A stretch of DNA of 64,000 nt, taken from NCBI RefSeq assembly GCF_015352955.1, contig NZ_JACYOX010000025.1, positions 26,687 to 90,686 on the forward strand, given 5' to 3'. Both the position numbers and the translations under genes were made by a program. The stretch comes from Noviherbaspirillum soli. Lineage in GTDB: Bacteria; Pseudomonadota; Gammaproteobacteria; Burkholderiales; Burkholderiaceae_D. Shown here piece by piece: positions 63,110 to 64,000 of this stretch (position 1 is the stretch's first letter; each line of letters starts with the position of its first letter). The notes beneath the pieces were generated by a model that made no database searches, was not told the DNA's origin, and worked only from the letters and a program-made list of their open reading frames with translations.

Positions 63110-63538
63110 TCAGCCTTCCAGTCTGGCGTCCATCGTGATATTGGCGTTAAGCACCTTGGAAACCGGGCAGCCGGCCTTTGCCTTGTTGGCAATCTCTTCG
63201 AACTTCGCCTTGTCGGCGCCGGGAATGCGGGCCACCACGGTCAGGTGGCTGGCGGTGATCTCAAATCCGTCGGCCGACTTTTCCAGGGTGATGGCTGCGT
63301 GGGTATCGATCTGTTCCGGCTTCAGGCCGGCCTCGCCGAGCATCAGCGACAGCGCCATCGAAAAGCAGCCGGCGTGCGCGGCGCCGATCAGTTCTTCCGG
63401 ATTGGTGCCGGGACCATCCTCGAAGCGCGACTTGAAGCCATAGGGTGCTTCCTTGAGTACGCCGGTCTCGGTGGAAATCGTGCCGCCGCCGTCCTTGATG
63501 CCGCCCCGCCATACCGCCCATGCTTTCTTGACTGTCAT
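63110..63538 (-). CDS. OsmC family peroxiredoxin-like protein
   Basis: This 142-residue protein of the OsmC/Ohr class detoxifies organic hydroperoxides. The two active cysteines are present in AAHAGCFSMALS (near residue 55) and KAGCPVSKVLNANI (near residue 123). The N-terminal part (AVWRGGIKDGGGTISTETGV) fits OsmC rather than Ohr. The start at ATG 63538 has a strong GGAGGA site; an in-frame upstream ATG at 63550 is less likely. It has no partner genes nearby. Confidence 0.93.
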   Translation of the reverse strand: MTVKKAWAVWRGGIKDGGGTISTETGVLKEAPYGFKSRFEDGPGTNPEELIGAAHAGCFSMALSLMLGEAGLKPEQIDTHAAITLEKSADGFEITASHLTVVARIPGADKAKFEEIANKAKAGCPVSKVLNANITMDARLEG

Positions 63539-63794
63539 ATATTCCTCCATCGTCGCTGATTAATACGCCGCCGGCCGGCGGCGTCTGGCTCAGACAACGC
63601 ATGACTGAAATAATTGCAATTTGCGAAAGCCGCGTCGCTTTCAAATGCTCGTTCAGTAGGCTGCGACGGCGCCGGCTGAAGCAAGCGCGGCCTGGGATGT
63701 GCGCGGGGAAGCCCGGATCTTTCGGCGTTAAGGGATGGTCGCTGGCGCTTTGAAGTGGCCGTTGCGGTGGCAGTGCGGTGGCAGTGCAGTGGCA

Positions 63795-63892
63795 ATTGCA
63801 GTTGCAGTTGCAGTTGCAGTTGCAGTTGCCGTTGCCGTTGCCGTTGCCGTTGCTTTTGAAGTTGCCGTTGCTTTTGAAGTTGCCGTTGCAGT
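63795..63892. repeat. Hexanucleotide tandem repeats
   Basis: About 16 hexamer-length units run in sequence: TTGCAG about five times, TTGCCG about four times, then a mixed TTGCTTTTGAAG/TTGCCG pair repeated twice. No long open frame crosses the array, so it does not look like coding repeats. It may be a slippage-prone spacer. Confidence 0.85.
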
Positions 63893-63923
63893 GGAGTCCC
63901 GTTGAGCGCGCCGTGTCAGCGGT

Positions 63924-64000
63924 ACCCGGAGCGGGAAAAGGTGCGGCGTCTGTTTGAGCGCAACGAAGTGGAGCGAGTTTAGCCGCGCCCCGCTCCGGGT
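63924..64000. repeat. Perfect 12-bp inverted repeat at the window end
   Basis: ACCCGGAGCGGG at 63924-63935 is matched by CCCGCTCCGGGT at 63989-64000. A 53-base spacer contains a second, shorter pair (GCGGC/GCCGC). It could fold into a long stem and may be a dispersed palindromic element, but the right part is cut off by the window. Confidence 0.6.

Overview
The window looks like a chromosomal segment of a betaproteobacterium of the order Burkholderiales, most likely family Oxalobacteraceae (Noviherbaspirillum, Massilia or Herbaspirillum-like). This is inferred from high-GC coding sequence, the protein types (class 1 fbp next to a PepN aminopeptidase, a UvrA2-type ATPase, PEP-CTERM proteins, a PAS-GGDEF-EAL protein) and the absence of any phage or plasmid backbone. 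It was judged by eye; no database search was possible.

Layout. 1-2012 (-) is a His-Xaa-Ser (Hxs) peptide-modification cassette: an HxsA-type repeat peptide, HxsD, and the radical SAM protein HxsB, which runs off the left edge. It is AT-richer than what follows and sits beside the 3' end of tRNA-Thr(CGT) (2701-2776). 2839-15604 holds housekeeping and assorted genes: fbp, pepN, an RNase-inhibitor-type LRR protein with effector-like features, a Tat-exported PhoD-like phosphatase, an acyltransferase, an endonuclease III homologue, a chemoreceptor and a lipoprotein. 15813-24021 is a polysaccharide or glycan cluster (UDP-glucuronate decarboxylase, carbamoyltransferase, Atm1-type ABC transporter, glycosyltransferases, SDR, heptose-phosphatase-like HAD, GT9). 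Most of its genes carry internal deletions or frameshifts, so the cluster appears to be decaying, unless the assembly lost sequence here.

An IS5-family element (about 24202-25239) separates that cluster from a 16-kb Rhs/YD-repeat locus on the minus strand (25240-41208). The locus starts with an exported IPT/TIG protein carrying four near-identical 324-bp tandem repeats. Next comes a full Sec-exported Rhs protein with an N-terminal kelch propeller, then a downstream string of displaced Rhs C-terminal cassettes. Each toxin-like tail is followed within a few bases by a small candidate immunity ORF. 41809-42975 is a di-haem peroxidase. 43312-53054 is a translationally coupled operon for a type II/type IV-pilus hybrid secretion machine with a lipoprotein secretin that ends in a cohesin-like domain.

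53294-64000 contains uvrA2, a cupin, a c-di-GMP turnover protein, a glutathione S-transferase and a PEP-CTERM protein with a good sigma-54 promoter. It also contains a subtilisin-like protease whose leader is a clear c-di-GMP-I riboswitch directly downstream of a sigma-70 promoter, and an OsmC protein. The right edge has hexanucleotide repeats and a perfect 12-bp inverted repeat. Surface biology (exported proteases, PEP-CTERM, Rhs, a pseudopilus secretion system, c-di-GMP control) is the common theme of the window.
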